A stretch of DNA of 64,000 nucleotides, from positions 310,001 to 374,000 of the forward strand of contig CAVSDT010000001.1 in assembly GCA_963726825.1 (NCBI GenBank), in the 5' to 3' direction. A program made the translations under genes and the position numbers. This document shows, piece by piece, positions 16,045 to 24,162 of this stretch (within the stretch, counting starts at the first letter, position 1; every line of letters starts with the position of its first letter). The notes under the pieces were generated by a model. The model did no database searches, was not told the DNA's origin, and saw only the letters and a program-made list of their open reading frames with translations. The DNA is from DATLGB01 sp963726825. Lineage in GTDB: Bacteria > Actinomycetota > Thermoleophilia > Solirubrobacterales > Solirubrobacteraceae.

Positions 16045-17325
16045 TCAGCGCCCCCGGCGCGCCCGCAGCACCCGCAGCTCGACCGGCCCGCCGGCACGAT
16101 CCACGCGGTCGGCCCAGCCCGGGTCGAGCCCGACGGAGCGCCCCGGCATGACCCGCGGCAGCCGGACCTGCCCGAGCGTGCGCCCGTCCTGGGCGGCACC
16201 GACGAGGACGTCGCGCAGCGGCTCGGTGGCGCGCAGGAGGAACGGGCGGGCGGGCGCCTCACCCGTGAGGGCGTTCGGGACGACCCAGTCCAGCGGCGCC
16301 GCGGCGCGGACGTCGACGACGGTCGGCCACGCCGCGCCCGACAGCACGCCGACCGCCACGCGCCGGCCGGTGAGCGCCGCGACGTCCGCGGTCTCCGCCC
16401 CGTGCAGGAGGTTGCCGACGGCGTGCACCCCGGGGCGGCTCGTGCGGCCCGCGGCGTCGACGCGCGGCCCGCGGGTGCCCGGGTCCAGCTCGAGCCCGCC
16501 GAGCACCGCGAGCTCGTGGTCGGGGATCCAGTCGCCCGTGAAGACGACGAGATCGCAGGCGACCCGCTCTACGGCGCCCGTCCCGAGATCGGTGAGCTCG
16601 ACGGCCTCGACCCGACGGCGGCCGTGGATCGCGGTCACCGCCGTGCGGGTGCGCAGCGGGACGCGGAAGCGCGCGGCGGCCCCGAGCCGGAACGCCGCGA
16701 AGGACTGGTGGCGGCGGTGCTCCGTCGTCATCACCACGGCCTGCGCACCCCCGTGGGCGAGCGTCATCAGCGCCGAGAAGCTCACGTGCTCGGCGCCGAC
16801 CACCACCGCGCGGCGGCCCGGCGTCGCGCCCGCGAGGTAGACGAGCTGCTGCAGCGTCCCGGTGGTCATCACGCCCTGCGGCCGCGAGCCCGGGACCCAG
16901 CGCGCGGAGCGCGGCCGCTCGCGGCACCCGGTGGCCAGGACGACCGCCCCGGCGGTCAGCGACTCGCGCCCGCCGGGCCCCGTGAGCTCGAGCGTGGGCT
17001 GCTCCCCGTCAGCCCAGCCGGTGACCTGCACGCCCGTGCGCAGCTCGGCACCGGCGGCGGCGGCGATCGCGGTCCAGCGCTGCGCGTAGTCGGGGCCGGA
17101 GAGGACGCGGTGCAGGTCCCGCACGCCGTAGCCCTGGTGGTGGGCGTGGCGCGGGATCCCCCCGGTCTCCGACTCGCGCTCGAGCACCACGACGTAACCC
17201 GCGCCGCGGCGGCGCAGCTCGGTCGCCGCCGCCAGGCCCGACGGTCCGCCACCGACCACGACGACGTCGGCCGCGGACGGCCGCGACCCGTCGGCCGTCG
17301 ACGGATCGACGCGCGCCCCGCTCAC
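16045..17325 (-). CDS. NAD(P)/FAD-dependent oxidoreductase (GlpB/HcnB-like)
   Basis: 426 aa from GTG 17325, overlapping the upstream gene by 4 nt (GTGA). Pyridine-nucleotide disulfide oxidoreductase fold: FAD motif VVVVGGGPSGLAAA (about 21-34), second dinucleotide motif RRAVVVGAEHVSFSAL (about 170-185) and VFTGDWIPDHEL near 280. An extra C-terminal segment (about 345-426) includes PRVMPGRSVGLDP. No redox-active CxxC is visible. Together with the GlpA-like neighbour it resembles the second flavin subunit of multi-subunit dehydrogenases such as GlpABC or HcnABC, passing electrons to an NAD- or quinone-linked acceptor (inference). Confidence 0.82.
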   Translation of the reverse strand: MSGARVDPSTADGSRPSAADVVVVGGGPSGLAAATELRRRGAGYVVVLERESETGGIPRHAHHQGYGVRDLHRVLSGPDYAQRWTAIAAAAGAELRTGVQVTGWADGEQPTLELTGPGGRESLTAGAVVLATGCRERPRSARWVPGSRPQGVMTTGTLQQLVYLAGATPGRRAVVVGAEHVSFSALMTLAHGGAQAVVMTTEHRRHQSFAAFRLGAAARFRVPLRTRTAVTAIHGRRRVEAVELTDLGTGAVERVACDLVVFTGDWIPDHELAVLGGLELDPGTRGPRVDAAGRTSRPGVHAVGNLLHGAETADVAALTGRRVAVGVLSGAAWPTVVDVRAAAPLDWVVPNALTGEAPARPFLLRATEPLRDVLVGAAQDGRTLGQVRLPRVMPGRSVGLDPGWADRVDRAGGPVELRVLRARRGR

Positions 17326-18737
17326 TTCGGCGCCTCCCAGAGCGCCGCGGCGGACGGCCCGCCCGCCGCCTCGAGCTCCCGCGCGACGTGCGCCCCGCAG
17401 TAGAAGCCCTGGCAGCGGCCCATCAGCGCGCGGGTGCGCCGTCGCAGGCCGTCGAGGTCGCGCGGGGGAATCGCCGCCTGCGCGGCGTCGCGGATCTCCC
17501 CGCCCGTGACGCGCTCGCAGAAGCAGACGATGCGCCCGTACTCGGGGTCGGCCGCGATCCGCTCCGCCTGCGCGTAGGGGCGTGGGAACGCCTCGCCGAG
17601 GTTCGGCATCGTGATCGCCGGCAGGCCCTCGGGGCGCTCACGCAGCGCCAGGCCGGCGCCGTCGAGCCCGTCCCGCACCCATTCGCCGATCGCCATCGCC
17701 GCGGTCAGCCCGGTCGAGCGGATGCCACCCGCGACGACGTAGCCGCGGTCGGCGTGCACCTCGAGCTGGTAGTCGACGTGCTCGGTCGCGGCCCGCAGGC
17801 CGGCGTAGAGCGCGGTCACCTCGTGCTCGAGCAGCGCGGGCATCAGACGGGTCCCTTGCGCGCGCAGGCGCGCGAGGCCGTCCTGAGTCGAGCCGGTCGC
17901 CGTCCGGTCCTCGATGTCGTCGGCGGTGGGGCCGAGCATCACGTTGCCGAACACCGTCGGCGCGATCAGGACGCCCTTCGTCGTCTCGGTCGGGACGGGC
18001 AGCAGGACGTGGGAGACGAGCGGCCGCGCGAGCTTGTCGAACACCAGGAGCTCCCCGCGCCGCGGGACGATGGTGAAGCCGCTGAGCCCCGCCATGCGGT
18101 GGACGGCGTCGGACCCGAGCCCCGCCGCGTTGACGACCCAGCGCGCATGGAGCCCGCCGCGCGACGTCGCGACCCTCCAGCCGTCCCCCTCGCGGTCGAG
18201 CCCGGTGACCGCCTCGTCGCGACGCAGGTCGACCCCCGCCAGGACGGCCTGGGTGGCGAACGCCAGCGGCGGCGTCCACGGGCAGACGATGTGCTCGTCG
18301 GGCACCTCGAGCGCCGCGAGGGCGCCCGGGCCGAGGTGCGGCTCGCGCCGGCGCAGCTCGTCCTGCTCGACGCGCCGGACGCGGCGGTAGCCATTGGCCT
18401 CCGCGTTCGCGCGGATCGCGTCGAAGCGCCCCAGCTGCTCGTCGTCCCAGGCGACGAGCAGGGCGCCCGTGCGCTCGAGCGGGACCCCGACCTCCGCCGC
18501 GTAGGCCTCCAGCAGGTCGTGCCCGCGCGCGACGAGGCCCGCCTCGACCGTGCCCGGCTTGGCGTCGAAGCCCGTGTGCAGGATCGCGGTGTTGGCCTTG
18601 CTCGTCCCGGCGCCGACGTCGGGCCCGGCCTCCACGAGCGCGATCGAGAGGTCGAAGCGCGCGAGCTCGCGCGCGATGGCGGCGCCGACGTCCCCGGCGC
18701 CGATGACCGCGAGGTCGTAGGTGGGCGAGCCGCTCAT
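17322..18737 (-). CDS. FAD-dependent glycerol-3-phosphate dehydrogenase-like protein (GlpA-like, BFD [2Fe-2S])
   Basis: 471 aa from ATG 18737, overlapping glpK by 4 nt (ATGA). N-terminal DAO/FAD domain: VIGAGDVGAAIARELA at about 9-24, TSKANTAILHTGFDAKPGT near 45-63 and GGIRSTGLTAAMAIGEWV near 355. The C-terminal BFD-like domain has CFC (about 402-404) and GRCQGFYCG (about 439-447), four Cys for a [2Fe-2S] cluster. This is the architecture of GlpA, the catalytic subunit of anaerobic glycerol-3-phosphate dehydrogenase; L-2-hydroxyglutarate oxidase-like proteins are an alternative. Next to glycerol kinase, oxidation of glycerol-3-phosphate to dihydroxyacetone phosphate is the likely reaction. 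Confidence 0.85.
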   Translation of the reverse strand: MSGSPTYDLAVIGAGDVGAAIARELARFDLSIALVEAGPDVGAGTSKANTAILHTGFDAKPGTVEAGLVARGHDLLEAYAAEVGVPLERTGALLVAWDDEQLGRFDAIRANAEANGYRRVRRVEQDELRRREPHLGPGALAALEVPDEHIVCPWTPPLAFATQAVLAGVDLRRDEAVTGLDREGDGWRVATSRGGLHARWVVNAAGLGSDAVHRMAGLSGFTIVPRRGELLVFDKLARPLVSHVLLPVPTETTKGVLIAPTVFGNVMLGPTADDIEDRTATGSTQDGLARLRAQGTRLMPALLEHEVTALYAGLRAATEHVDYQLEVHADRGYVVAGGIRSTGLTAAMAIGEWVRDGLDGAGLALRERPEGLPAITMPNLGEAFPRPYAQAERIAADPEYGRIVCFCERVTGGEIRDAAQAAIPPRDLDGLRRRTRALMGRCQGFYCGAHVARELEAAGGPSAAALWEAPK

Positions 18738-20170
18738 CCGCGTCCCCGCTCGGCGACGAGCTGCGCAGCCGCGTCGAAGCGCGCCAGCTGCGCCGCCGCC
18801 TCGTCGGGCCCGATGCGCGGCTCGAACGTCGCCGCCGGCTGCCACGCCGGCACGGCCGCCGCTACCGACGTCACCGCGCCGGCGCCGAGCCGGGCGAGGG
18901 CGGCGAGGCCGAGCGCGGTCGCGTCCGCCGAGGGGTAGCGGTCGACGGGGACCTGCAGGAGGTCGGCCTGCGCTTGGAGCAGCCAGTCCGAGCGGCTGAG
19001 CCCGCCGTCGACGCGCAGGGCCCGCAGCGGGACGCCGACGTCGACGGCCATCGCCCGCCCGAGCAGCGCGATCTGCGCCGCGATGCCCCAGGCGACGGCG
19101 GCGACGAGGTCGTCCCCCGACGTGGCGAGCGTCAGGTCCAGCCACGCGCCCTGCGCGCCCGGCGCCCAGTGCGGCGCGCCCAGACCCGCCAGCGCGGGGA
19201 CGAACACCGGGCGCTCCCCCGCCGGGCTCGCCGCGCCGCAGCGCCCGTCGAGCTCCGCCGCCGCGCCCAGCAGCCCGATCGACCGCAGCCAGGAGACCGC
19301 CGCGCCCGCCGTGTAGCTCTGCCCGTCGAGGCAGTAGACCGTCTCGCCCGCGGCCCGCCACGCGACGCACGCCGCCAGCCGCGACGCCGAGCGCGGCCGG
19401 GCGGTCCCGGCGTTGGCGAGGATGAACGCGCCCGTCCCGTAGGTGCACTTCGCCTCGCCCGGCTCCGTGCAGCGCTCGGCAAGCAGCGCCGCCTGCTGAT
19501 CGACGGCCAGGCCGGTGACGGGGAGCGGCGGCCCGAACGCCGTTGTCGTTCCGATCGGCTCGTCGCAGGCGACGACAGGAGGAAGCGCATCGGCGTCGAG
19601 CCCGAACAGCTCGCACGCGCGCGCCGACCAGGTCCCCGCCTCGAGGTCGAGCAGCATGGTCCGGGACGCGGTCGCGGCGTCGGTCACCGCGACGCCGGCC
19701 AGCCGGTGGTTGACCCACGCGTCGATCGTGGTGATCACGCCGCCGTTCCCGTCGCGGCGACGCAGCCAGGCCTGCTTGGGGGCGGCGAAGTAGGGGTCCA
19801 GCGGGAGCCCGGTCAGCGCCACGAGCTCCGCCTCCGCGTCGGCGAGTCCGTCCGTCACGGCGACGGCCCGCCGGTCCTGCCAGGAGATCGCGGGCCCGAG
19901 CGGCTCGCCCGTGCGCGGGTCCCAGCGCAGCACCGTCTCGCCCTGGTTGCCGAGCGCGACGGCCTCCACCGGCACGCCCGCGGCGGCGATCGCCTCGCGT
20001 CCCGCGCGCTCGATCGACGCCAGCAGCTCGAGCGGATCCTGCTCCACGGCCCCGGCCGGCCCGGCCTGGGGGTGCACCGGTGCCGTCGCCTCCGCGACCG
20101 GGGTCCCGTCGTCGGCGACGACGATCGCCTTGGTCGCCGACGTGCCCTGATCCACGGCGAGGACGTGCAT
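18734..20170 (-). CDS. glpK: Glycerol kinase (FGGY family)
   Basis: 478 aa. Start ATG 20170 (MHVLAVDQGTSATKAIVV), chosen because the -10 hexamer ends 6 nt upstream, which fits a leaderless mRNA; a GTG at 20176 is the only close alternative. FGGY features: DQGTSATK phosphate-binding loop, ISWQDRRA, TGLPLDPYFAAPK, AVDQQAAL, YGTGAFI and LRVDGGLSRSDWLLQ. It phosphorylates glycerol to sn-glycerol-3-phosphate. First gene of a four-gene cassette with the GlpA-like protein, a second flavoprotein and GntR. No glpF facilitator is seen nearby. Family kinases also use other polyols, so glycerol is likely rather than certain. Confidence 0.87.
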   Translation of the reverse strand: MHVLAVDQGTSATKAIVVADDGTPVAEATAPVHPQAGPAGAVEQDPLELLASIERAGREAIAAAGVPVEAVALGNQGETVLRWDPRTGEPLGPAISWQDRRAVAVTDGLADAEAELVALTGLPLDPYFAAPKQAWLRRRDGNGGVITTIDAWVNHRLAGVAVTDAATASRTMLLDLEAGTWSARACELFGLDADALPPVVACDEPIGTTTAFGPPLPVTGLAVDQQAALLAERCTEPGEAKCTYGTGAFILANAGTARPRSASRLAACVAWRAAGETVYCLDGQSYTAGAAVSWLRSIGLLGAAAELDGRCGAASPAGERPVFVPALAGLGAPHWAPGAQGAWLDLTLATSGDDLVAAVAWGIAAQIALLGRAMAVDVGVPLRALRVDGGLSRSDWLLQAQADLLQVPVDRYPSADATALGLAALARLGAGAVTSVAAAVPAWQPAATFEPRIGPDEAAAQLARFDAAAQLVAERGRG

Positions 20171-20176
20171 GCGCAC

Positions 20177-20204
20177 ATGGTATGGACCATGCGGCTGGAC
20201 GCAA
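20177..20204 (-). promoter_or_regulatory. glpK cassette promoter with GntR-type operator
   Basis: Minus-strand -10 TACCAT (20177-20182) ends 6 nt before ATG 20170, and TTGCGT (20199-20204) is a possible -35 with a 16-nt spacer. The inverted repeat ATGGT-ATGG-ACCAT (20177-20190) covers the -10 itself, matching the TGGT-N4-ACCA half-site layout of GntR/HutC regulators. Binding there would block RNA polymerase. The remaining stretch to the SDR start at 20369 shows no further clear signal. Confidence 0.6.
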
Positions 20205-20368
20205 CCCCCTTGTCCCCCCGGGAGCCCCGGTCTACGGTGGCCGCCCGAGCACCTTGGACGCGAGGTCCGAGGATCAGGGAGAGCGAGCCGCACCATCGAG
20301 ACACGAATCACCACGCGCACCCGCCTGCGCCTCGGCGGCACGGACGGCACCGGCGGGACCGGGTCCTG

Positions 20369-21121
20369 ATGGGCCGCCTGGAGGACAAGGTCGCGATCGT
20401 CACGGGCGCCGGCTCGGGGATCGGGCGGGCCACGGCGGAGCGCTTCGTCGCTGAGGGCGCGCGCGTCGTGGTCGCCGATCTGGACGCCGAGAAGGCCGAG
20501 GCGGTCGCTGGCGGCCTCGGCGACGCCGCCGTCGCGGTCGCGGTCGACGTCACCGACCCGGTCGCGGTGGAGGGGATGATCGGCGAGGCCACGGGGCGCT
20601 TCGGCGGCCTCGACGTCCTCCACTCGAACGCCGGCGTCCCCGAGCTCGTCAAGCCGCTCGCCGAGATCGGTCGCGACGAGTGGGATCACGTGCTCGCCGT
20701 CAACCTGACGGCGTTCTTCCACTGCGCCCAGGCTGCCGCGCCCGTCATGCGCGCGGCCGGCGGCGGGGCGATGATCGTCACCGCCTCGATCGCGGCGAAC
20801 CGGCCGCGGCCGGGGATGGCGGCCTACGTCGCCTCCAAGACCGGCGTGATCGGCCTCGCGAAGGCCCTCGCGATCGAGCTCGCCGCCGACGCGATCCGCG
20901 TCAACGTCATCAACCCGGGCCCGGCGCTGACGCCGATGCTGGCCCAGTTCGGGTTCAGCGCGAACCCGGAGGAGGCCGCGCAGGAGCTCGCCGCGGCGCT
21001 GCCGCTCGGCGTCGCCATCGAGGCCGACGACATCGCCGCGGCAGCCGTCTACCTCGCCTCGGACGAGGCGCGCAAGGTCACCGGGCTCGTGCTGAACGTG
21101 GACGCGGGCCGGGACCTGTGA
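20369..21121 (+). CDS. SDR family oxidoreductase (FabG-like)
   Basis: 250 aa classical SDR. TGAGSGIG cofactor motif (about 13-20), VADLDAEKAE after beta-strand 2, NAGVPELV, NLTAFFHC, catalytic Ser (TASIAAN) and YVASK, then NPGPALTPM; ends VTGLVLNVDAG, the usual C-terminal signature. Probably an NAD(P)-linked alcohol/ketone reductase; substrate unknown. ATG 20369 is the first Met before the MGRLEDKVAIV signature; no good SD is visible. It faces away from the glycerol cassette across a 198-nt gap and is not obviously part of it. Confidence 0.88.
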   Translation: MGRLEDKVAIVTGAGSGIGRATAERFVAEGARVVVADLDAEKAEAVAGGLGDAAVAVAVDVTDPVAVEGMIGEATGRFGGLDVLHSNAGVPELVKPLAEIGRDEWDHVLAVNLTAFFHCAQAAAPVMRAAGGGAMIVTASIAANRPRPGMAAYVASKTGVIGLAKALAIELAADAIRVNVINPGPALTPMLAQFGFSANPEEAAQELAAALPLGVAIEADDIAAAAVYLASDEARKVTGLVLNVDAGRDL

Positions 21122-21205
21122 CCCGGACGCCGCGGGTCGCCTGGCGGGTGCAGGCGGCGCTCGCCGGCTGAGGCCGACGTTCCCCACCGGGCCGGTAGGC
21201 TCTGT

Positions 21206-21703
21206 GTGGTGCGCACGATGTTCTCCTTCCCCCGGACGCTGAACGAGAAGGCGGTCCGGACCGTCGCCGGGGTCGTCGCGCTCGTGTCGGCCGTCGCGCT
21301 GGTGACCGGCTGGCACTGGCTGCTCGTGCCGCTGGCCTACGGCTTCGTCGCCCGGGTCCTGACGGGCCCGACGCTGTCGCCGCTCGGCCGCCTGGCCAGC
21401 GAGGTCGTCGGCCCCCGGCTCGGGGCCCCGGTGACCGTCTCCGGTCCGCCCAAGCGCTTCGCCCAGGCCATCGGCGCCACCGCGACGACCGTCGGGGCCG
21501 TCGCGTGGGGACTCGGATCGACCACGGTGCCGATCGTCGTGCTGGCGATGATGGTCGCCTTCGCGACGCTCGAGTCCGCCTTCCGCATCTGCGTCGGCTG
21601 CAAGGTCTTCGGCTTGCTGATGCGGGTCGGACTGGTGCCGGAGGACGTGTGCGCCGAGTGCACGGACATCTGGTCGCGCCCCGGCATGGCGCGCCCGGGC
21701 TGA
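21206..21703 (+). CDS. DUF4395 family membrane protein
   Basis: 165 aa from GTG 21206; GTG 21209 or ATG 21218 are possible, and a TAGGCT hexamer (21196-21201) ending 7 nt before GTG 21209 would suit a leaderless start there. FPRTLNEKAVRTVAG at the N-terminus and four hydrophobic segments follow (about 22-55, 92-120). The conserved RICVGCKVFG and DVCAECTDIW Cys pairs near the C-terminus match DUF4395. Membrane protein of unknown function, possibly binding metal or forming disulfides through the CxxC pairs. Converges on the next gene with a 1-nt gap. Confidence 0.82.
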   Translation: MVRTMFSFPRTLNEKAVRTVAGVVALVSAVALVTGWHWLLVPLAYGFVARVLTGPTLSPLGRLASEVVGPRLGAPVTVSGPPKRFAQAIGATATTVGAVAWGLGSTTVPIVVLAMMVAFATLESAFRICVGCKVFGLLMRVGLVPEDVCAECTDIWSRPGMARPG

Positions 21704-21704
21704 G

Positions 21705-22343
21705 CTAGCAGCCGCGCAGCGGATCGCTCGCGCGTACGCGCCGCAGCGGCTGCCTGCAGGCACCGACCTGCGAGCGCTTCGTCGTCGTCCCGCTCTCCGG
21801 GTCTGTGACCTTGACGGTGCGCTCCCCCGTGAGGAGGTTCGTGCTCGTCGCCGTCACCCCGCCGGTCAGCCGGTCGCGGACGCGCTCGTCGTAGCCGATC
21901 AGGGTCGTGGCGCCCGCGCGCAGCCGCAGCCGGAAGGTCTGGGTGGTCACCTCGCGGCTGCCGGACTCCTGACGCACGACGAGCGAGCCGGCCTTGACCG
22001 ACAGCCGGATGGGCGGCGTAGCGACCCCGAAGAAGGCCCCACCGCAGCGCGTGCACAGCAGGATCCGCTTCCCCGTGCCCGCCCCGGCGAAGCGCCCGCC
22101 CCCGGTCCCGCGCAGGATCACGAGGCGGCGCGGGCGCGCGCCGCCCTGGCCCGCTCGCGTGCGCCGAAGCACGAGGGCGCGATCGCTCCGCCCGTCCCCG
22201 TCGAGGTCGACCGCCTTCGAGCGGGCCAGCTTGAAGCCGGCCGGGACGAACGAGCTCACGGAGCCGTCGGCGTGTGCGGGAGGGGCGGTCGCCGCGCCCC
22301 CAGCCAGCAGGGTGACGGCGACGAGCAGGCGATGGCGCGACAT
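21705..22343 (-). CDS. Secreted hypothetical protein
   Basis: 212 aa. A signal peptide at 1-25 (RHRLLVAVTLLAGGAATAPPAHA) is followed by VDLDGDGRSDRALVLRRT, which resembles one FG-GAP/VCBS calcium-loop repeat, and by a beta-rich, Arg-rich body with Cys residues (LLCTRCGG, GACRQ, RGC) that may pair. I do not recognise a named family. Upstream on the minus strand, TAGCGT ends 9 nt before the ATG. The gene is divergent from the TetR gene across a region containing a 10-bp inverted repeat. Confidence 0.7.
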   Translation of the reverse strand: MSRHRLLVAVTLLAGGAATAPPAHADGSVSSFVPAGFKLARSKAVDLDGDGRSDRALVLRRTRAGQGGARPRRLVILRGTGGGRFAGAGTGKRILLCTRCGGAFFGVATPPIRLSVKAGSLVVRQESGSREVTTQTFRLRLRAGATTLIGYDERVRDRLTGGVTATSTNLLTGERTVKVTDPESGTTTKRSQVGACRQPLRRVRASDPLRGC

Positions 22344-22389
22344 GGGGCGGCGACGCTACCGCCTCGCCGCCCGGCCGCCAACGGCGGAG

Positions 22390-22425
22390 ACCTGACCGGA
22401 TCGCGGCGGCGACGACCGGTCAGGT
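22390..22425. repeat. Inverted repeat in the TetR / secreted-protein divergent promoter region
   Basis: ACCTGACCGG (22390-22399) and its exact inverse CCGGTCAGGT (22416-22425) are separated by 16 nt. It sits between two divergent start codons (22343 minus and 22476 plus), so an operator for the adjacent TetR protein is more likely than a terminator. The right arm contains the shorter palindrome GACCGGTC. Confidence 0.55.
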
Positions 22426-22462
22426 GACCGCCTCGCGCGGCCTGCACAGCGGTCCTTTTGGC

Positions 22463-22468
22463 TATACC
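22463..22468 (+). promoter_or_regulatory. Candidate -10 of leaderless TetR mRNA
   Basis: TATACC lies 7 nt before GTG 22476 in an otherwise GC-rich region. No convincing -35 hexamer is seen at 17-18 nt upstream. Confidence 0.4.
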
Positions 22469-22475
22469 GCCACGC

Positions 22476-23081
22476 GTGACACCGCGGACACAGACCCTCC
22501 CGCGCGGTCGGCACGGGATCGAGCGCGAGGACATCCGCGCGCACCAACGCGCGCGCATCATCGACGCGACCATCGAGTGCGTCGCCGAACGGGGCTACCC
22601 GTCGACCACCGTCGGGCACATCGTGGCCCGCGCGCGGGTCTCGCGCGAGACCTTCTACGAGCTCTACGCCGACAAGGAGGCGTGCTACCGGGAGTCGCTG
22701 AACGCGACGATCGGGGACATCGACGCCGCCTTCAGCGCCGCCACCACCGACACCGGGGAGGCGCCCGCCGTCCGCCTGGAGCGAGGCCTGCGTGGCTACT
22801 TCGAGGCGCTGGCCGCCCGCCCGGCGCTCGCGGTGTGCTTCATCCTCGAGCGCCCGACGTCGCGGGTCATGACGGCGGAGGAGGCCACGGCCACGTCCGA
22901 CACCGTGCGCCGCTACGCCGACGTCTACGGCCACCGCGACCCGTTCCTGATCCGGACCTACCTGGCCATGATCGACGGCCTCGTGCGCCAGTACGTCTGC
23001 GAGGACCGCACGGAGGAGCTGCCCGGGGTCCTCGACGACCTGATGCCGGTCGTCAAGCGCGTCCTCCAGCTCGAGGACTAG
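22476..23081 (+). CDS. TetR family transcriptional regulator
   Basis: 201 aa from GTG 22476, chosen because a TATACC hexamer ends 7 nt upstream; a TTG at 22458 would add six residues. The N-terminal HTH (about 25-75) reads ARIIDATIECVAERGYPSTTVGHIVARARVS with RETFYELYADKEACYRE. The C-terminal ligand domain is helical and has no recognisable effector signature. Its nearest divergent neighbour is the secreted protein at 21705-22343. The 3' end overlaps the convergent LacI gene by 29 nt. Confidence 0.88.
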   Translation: MTPRTQTLPRGRHGIEREDIRAHQRARIIDATIECVAERGYPSTTVGHIVARARVSRETFYELYADKEACYRESLNATIGDIDAAFSAATTDTGEAPAVRLERGLRGYFEALAARPALAVCFILERPTSRVMTAEEATATSDTVRRYADVYGHRDPFLIRTYLAMIDGLVRQYVCEDRTEELPGVLDDLMPVVKRVLQLED

Positions 23082-24087
23082 GCGGGCCGGTCGAGCCGCG
23101 CAGGACAAGCTCGACGTCGAGCCGCTGGCGCTTGGGCCCGCGACCCCCCCGCAGCTCCGTCGCCAGCGCGGCGAAGGCCACGGCGCCGAGGCGGGCGCCG
23201 TCGAGACGCACCGTCGTCAGCGGCGGGTCCAGCACCCGTCCCAGCGCGAGGTCGTCCATCCCCGCGATCGAGACGTCCCCGGGGACGTCGAGCCCGAGGT
23301 CGCGGGCGGCGAGCGCGGCCCCCGTGGCGATGATGTCGTCGTCGCCCACGATCACCGTGGGCGGCTCCTCGAGGGCGAGCAACCGGTGGGCGGCCTCCCG
23401 GCCGGCCTCGATCTCGACCGCCGTGACGACCTGCAGCGGCGGCTCGAAGCCGAGGCCCTCGGCCAGGCCGCCGGCGCGCCGCGCGAAGGTCTGCTCCGCC
23501 AGGCCGTGCCCGCGGCGGTCGAAGGCCAGGCCGTCGCGGCCCGCCTTGATGTAGCCGACGCGCGAGTGGCCGAGCTCGCGCAGGTGCTCGCCCAGCGCGC
23601 GGAAGCCGTCCTCGACCGCGAAGCGCACCGACACCAGGCCGCGGCCCTCGGACTCGACGACGACGATCGGGACGCCCCCGCGGATGGTCTCGGGCGGGAG
23701 GCCGGAGAACCAGAGCAGGCCGTCGATCGCGCCGGCCGCCCGCAGGGTCTCGTAGGCGTCGGCGTTGCCGTCGGCCGCGTCGATGAGCATCACCGCGTGG
23801 CCGATCTTGCGCGCCTCCGTCTGCGCGCCGTCGAGGACGAAGCCGAAGAACGGCTGGGTGACCATCGGCACCGCGAGGCCGACCGCTCGCGCGCTGCCGG
23901 TGCGCAGGGCCCGGGCGGCGGCGTTGGGGCGGTAGCCGAGCTCGGCGGCCGCAGCCCGGATCGCCTCCGCGCGCACCGGTGAGACGCGCCCTTCGCCCTT
24001 GCCGCTGAGCACCAGCGACACCGCCGACTGCGACACCCCCGCGCGGTCTGCGACCTCGCGCGACGTGATGGGTCGGTCGCGGCTCAT
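23053..24087 (-). CDS. LacI family transcriptional regulator
   Basis: 344 aa from ATG 24087, preceded by the SD GGGAG. LacI HTH at about 5-55: ITSREVADRAGVSQSAVSLVLSGKGEGRVS with the hinge region LGYRPNAAARALRTGSA. The periplasmic-binding-protein-like sensor domain (about 60-335) has VGLAVPMVTQPFFG, VGYIKAGRDG, PTVIVGDDDIIATGAALAARDLG and the dimer-interface block SIAGMDDLALG. It probably binds a sugar-like effector. The gap to the divergent gene at 24158 contains a strong palindrome covering that gene's promoter, a likely operator. Confidence 0.9.
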   Translation of the reverse strand: MSRDRPITSREVADRAGVSQSAVSLVLSGKGEGRVSPVRAEAIRAAAAELGYRPNAAARALRTGSARAVGLAVPMVTQPFFGFVLDGAQTEARKIGHAVMLIDAADGNADAYETLRAAGAIDGLLWFSGLPPETIRGGVPIVVVESEGRGLVSVRFAVEDGFRALGEHLRELGHSRVGYIKAGRDGLAFDRRGHGLAEQTFARRAGGLAEGLGFEPPLQVVTAVEIEAGREAAHRLLALEEPPTVIVGDDDIIATGAALAARDLGLDVPGDVSIAGMDDLALGRVLDPPLTTVRLDGARLGAVAFAALATELRGGRGPKRQRLDVELVLRGSTGPPSPRAGGRA

Positions 24088-24121
24088 CTCCCAGCAGTCT
24101 CCCACGCGCCCGCTCCCGTGC

Positions 24122-24162
24122 TCGACGTCACAGCGTCATACGTATATAGTCACACGTATGAC
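24122..24162 (+). promoter_or_regulatory. Promoter and palindromic operator of the gene at 24158
   Basis: -35-like TCGACG (24122-24127), 17-nt spacer, -10 TATAGT (24145-24150), then ATG at 24158, 7 nt later (leaderless). The perfect inverted repeat GTCATACGT (24135-24143) / ACGTATGAC (24154-24162) brackets the -10 and includes the start codon. ATACGTAT inside it has the central CpG typical of LacI-family operators, and a LacI gene is divergent at 24087. Confidence 0.65.

Noticed and set aside
23000..24100. Possible prophage or mobile island suggested by clustered regulators
   Set aside because: No integrase, transposase, tRNA-end duplication or direct repeats; composition equals the flanks.
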